Assembly (NCBI GenBank): GCA_003641795.1
Contig: QNAP01000097.1
Location: forward strand, 1-6,974
Length of the DNA stretch: 6,974 bases
Source of the DNA: Thermotogae bacterium
GTDB lineage: Bacteria > Thermotogota > Thermotogae > UBA12178
Reading direction: 5' to 3'
In this document: positions 5,723 to 6,974 of the stretch, one piece after another
Layout of the letters: the number at the start of each line of letters is the position of its first letter
Numbering within the stretch: position 1 is the stretch's first letter
Position numbers and translations under genes: made by a program
Notes under the pieces: model-generated
Seen by the model: the letters and a program-made list of their open reading frames with translations, nothing else
Database searches by the model: none
Told to the model about the DNA's origin: nothing

Positions 5723-6721
5723 ATGAGACGGTGGATTTTTTTACTGTTTATGCTTTTGCCGACCTTCCTCTTGTCAGGGGTTATATTTTTCGAACCCTCG
5801 GTATTTTACCACGGGGGGACCAATTTTTCAGTGCATGTCTCCCAGAATCTTGGTTACGCTACTATTAACATCCCGTTACGTTTTCCGCTGCTTCCAACCA
5901 AATTTGTCCTTTCTGCCGCCGGAGTCGATCCAGATGACGAACTTTTGATAAAATCGATGATTTTCGTCGAATCCTCTATGAACACTCATGCGTATTCATA
6001 CTTAGGCGCTGCGGGCTTAATGCAATTGATGCCAAAGACTGCTGAGATGCTTGGTGTATCTAACCGATTCAACCCTTTCGAGAACGTCAGTGGTGGGTAC
6101 AGGTATCTGAAAAGCTTGAGGGATCAGTTTGGCGACTGGAACAAGGCAATCGCTGCGTATCACTTCGGTCCAGGCAACGTTTCGAAGTACGGTATAGTAG
6201 GTGCAGGTAAAACTTATCTTGAGAGAGTAAGGCAGGTCGAGGCCGAGATCAGAGACGCAAGACTCGAAGTAGGGTTTATCCGCGACACCGCGTGGCTCAG
6301 CCTGCGTGGAGGATTCAACCAGGGCTCTGCATCCTTGAACGCAGCATTGTTGGTTCAACCTCTTGGCATGATCACGTTGGGAATCAACACAGGTGTGGAC
6401 TTGTCGAGTGAATCCCCGGGTCTCATGACACTGGGCTTAGGGTTGTCGCTTTCAGAAAGCACTGGCGTTGTCGGCTGTGTGGATCTGATATCTAAGGAAA
6501 TGGGAATGGTAGCTTGGTTGAAACTCTGGGGAGCTCCTTTCCAAGCGGGCTGGGATCGAGGGCCAGTGTTGACTGCTAATTACAGGGTGGAAAAGCTCGT
6601 AGTTTCTGGTGGATTTTATGGTGGAATTCCTATCTTTGAAGTCGGCTTGAACTATAAAGATATGTGGATATATGGTGGCTGGAACAATGAGTTTTACTTC
6701 CGACTTGATGTAGGATATTGA
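5723..6721 (+). CDS. Secreted lytic transglycosylase-like (SLT) protein with beta-rich C-terminal region
   Basis: The 332-residue protein opens with a signal peptide: MRRW, then a hydrophobic core to about residue 18. Residues 69-172 form a soluble lytic transglycosylase (goose-lysozyme-like) domain: the IFVESSMNTHAYS segment has Glu83 as the likely catalytic acid, GAAGLMQLMPKTAEMLG (95-111) is the hallmark motif, and NPFENVSGGYRYL (117-129) and AIAAYHFGPGNV (142-153) follow the family pattern, where AYNAGPG is usual. Such enzymes cut peptidoglycan glycan strands. The rest (about 177-332) has no recognised motif but is made of alternating hydrophobic and polar residues in short amphipathic strands rich in Gly and aromatics, ending FYFRLDVGY. 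That resembles an outer-membrane beta-barrel with a terminal aromatic residue. Residues 20-55 look strand-like too. The barrel reading is inference. Fifteen bases separate it from fliF, so a role in opening the wall for the flagellum is plausible. Confidence 0.87.
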   Translation: MRRWIFLLFMLLPTFLLSGVIFFEPSVFYHGGTNFSVHVSQNLGYATINIPLRFPLLPTKFVLSAAGVDPDDELLIKSMIFVESSMNTHAYSYLGAAGLMQLMPKTAEMLGVSNRFNPFENVSGGYRYLKSLRDQFGDWNKAIAAYHFGPGNVSKYGIVGAGKTYLERVRQVEAEIRDARLEVGFIRDTAWLSLRGGFNQGSASLNAALLVQPLGMITLGINTGVDLSSESPGLMTLGLGLSLSESTGVVGCVDLISKEMGMVAWLKLWGAPFQAGWDRGPVLTANYRVEKLVVSGGFYGGIPIFEVGLNYKDMWIYGGWNNEFYFRLDVGY

Positions 6722-6722
6722 T

Positions 6723-6729
6723 GGAGGGG
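6723..6729 (+). promoter_or_regulatory. Ribosome binding site for the GTG start of fliF
   Basis: GGAGGGG begins just past the transglycosylase stop codon. Its GGAGG core ends nine bases before GTG at 6737, which sets the non-ATG start. Confidence 0.75.
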
Positions 6730-6736
6730 TAAGCCT

Positions 6737-6974
6737 GTGAATTTTTTGGAACGACTCAAATCAGCATTGAAGAAAGCTTTTACCGAGTGGCAGAAACTTC
6801 CTACAGCGAGAAAACTATTGGTCGCCACCGTTATTATTGCAAGCTTGGTCTTGATCGTACTTCTCGGCGTGGAAGCAGCACGTCCAAACTATGTGGTTTT
6901 GGTGAAAAATTTGAGTGAAGAAGAAGCGGGTAGAATAGCCCAAGCACTTGAGAATATGAGCATACCTTACAAAG
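6737..6974 (+). CDS. fliF: Flagellar MS-ring protein FliF (N-terminal part, cut by window edge)
   Basis: The first 79 codons are present and the frame is open to the window end. FliF builds the MS ring of the flagellar basal body in the inner membrane and houses the export gate. The visible part fits: a charged N-terminal cytoplasmic segment (1-26, with RLKSALKKAF and EWQKLPTARK), one transmembrane helix (about 27-45, LLVATVIIASLVLIVLLGV), then the first periplasmic ring-building motif: YVVLVKNLSEEEAGRIAQALENMSIPYK (52-79), which matches the FliF YxVLFxNLSxxDAxxIxxxLxxxxIPY pattern. The start is GTG behind a strong GGAGG. In many bacteria fliG, fliH and fliI follow fliF; this cannot be seen here. 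It is probably transcribed with the transglycosylase gene. Confidence 0.93.
   Translation, partial: MNFLERLKSALKKAFTEWQKLPTARKLLVATVIIASLVLIVLLGVEAARPNYVVLVKNLSEEEAGRIAQALENMSIPYK

Noticed and set aside
1..6974. CRISPR arrays, insertion sequences, phage genes, toxin-antitoxin or defence genes
   Set aside because: No direct repeats with spacers, no transposase or integrase reading frames and no unexplained gap over 300 bases; the window is almost wholly core genes.

Overview
The window comes from a member of the Thermotogota, probably close to Pseudothermotoga or Thermotoga. This is inferred from protein style, moderate GC content, many GTG/TTG starts behind strong GGAGG ribosome sites, tight packing and gene content. 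No 16S rRNA or other direct taxonomic marker is present, so the genus is a guess.

Layout: (1) Positions 1-723, minus strand: the N-terminal 241 codons of an Atg22/UMF1-type major facilitator transporter that runs off the left edge. (2) Positions 724-812: a short intergenic region with a strong intrinsic terminator for the rpsB transcript, overlapping a possible promoter for the transporter. (3) Positions 813-5650, minus strand: a compact six-gene cluster, transcribed in the order yceD (DUF177), rpmF, plsX, glmS, rsfS, rpsB. The first five genes are separated by 5 bases at most or overlap by a few bases. A 103-base gap precedes rpsB and can fold into a branched RNA. rpmF is only 59 codons. (4) Positions 5651-5722: a 72-base divergent promoter region with back-to-back -10-like elements on a shared TTATAA core. 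(5) Positions 5723-6974, plus strand: a secreted lytic transglycosylase-like protein with a beta-rich, possibly outer-membrane-barrel C-terminal half, followed 15 bases later by the start of fliF, the flagellar MS-ring protein.

The minus-strand cluster combines ribosome parts and ribosome control (L32, S2, RsfS and the rRNA/L32-associated YceD family) with two envelope-precursor enzymes: PlsX for phospholipid and GlmS for amino sugars. This suggests growth-linked co-expression of translation and envelope synthesis. The plus-strand pair looks like the start of a flagellar operon in which a wall-cutting enzyme is made with the basal body.

Most of the window is conventional core genome. The points most worth a second look are the transglycosylase/beta-barrel architecture, the folded rpsB leader with three GGAGG motifs, and the long acidic tail on ribosomal protein S2. 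I did not find a clearly new multi-gene system.
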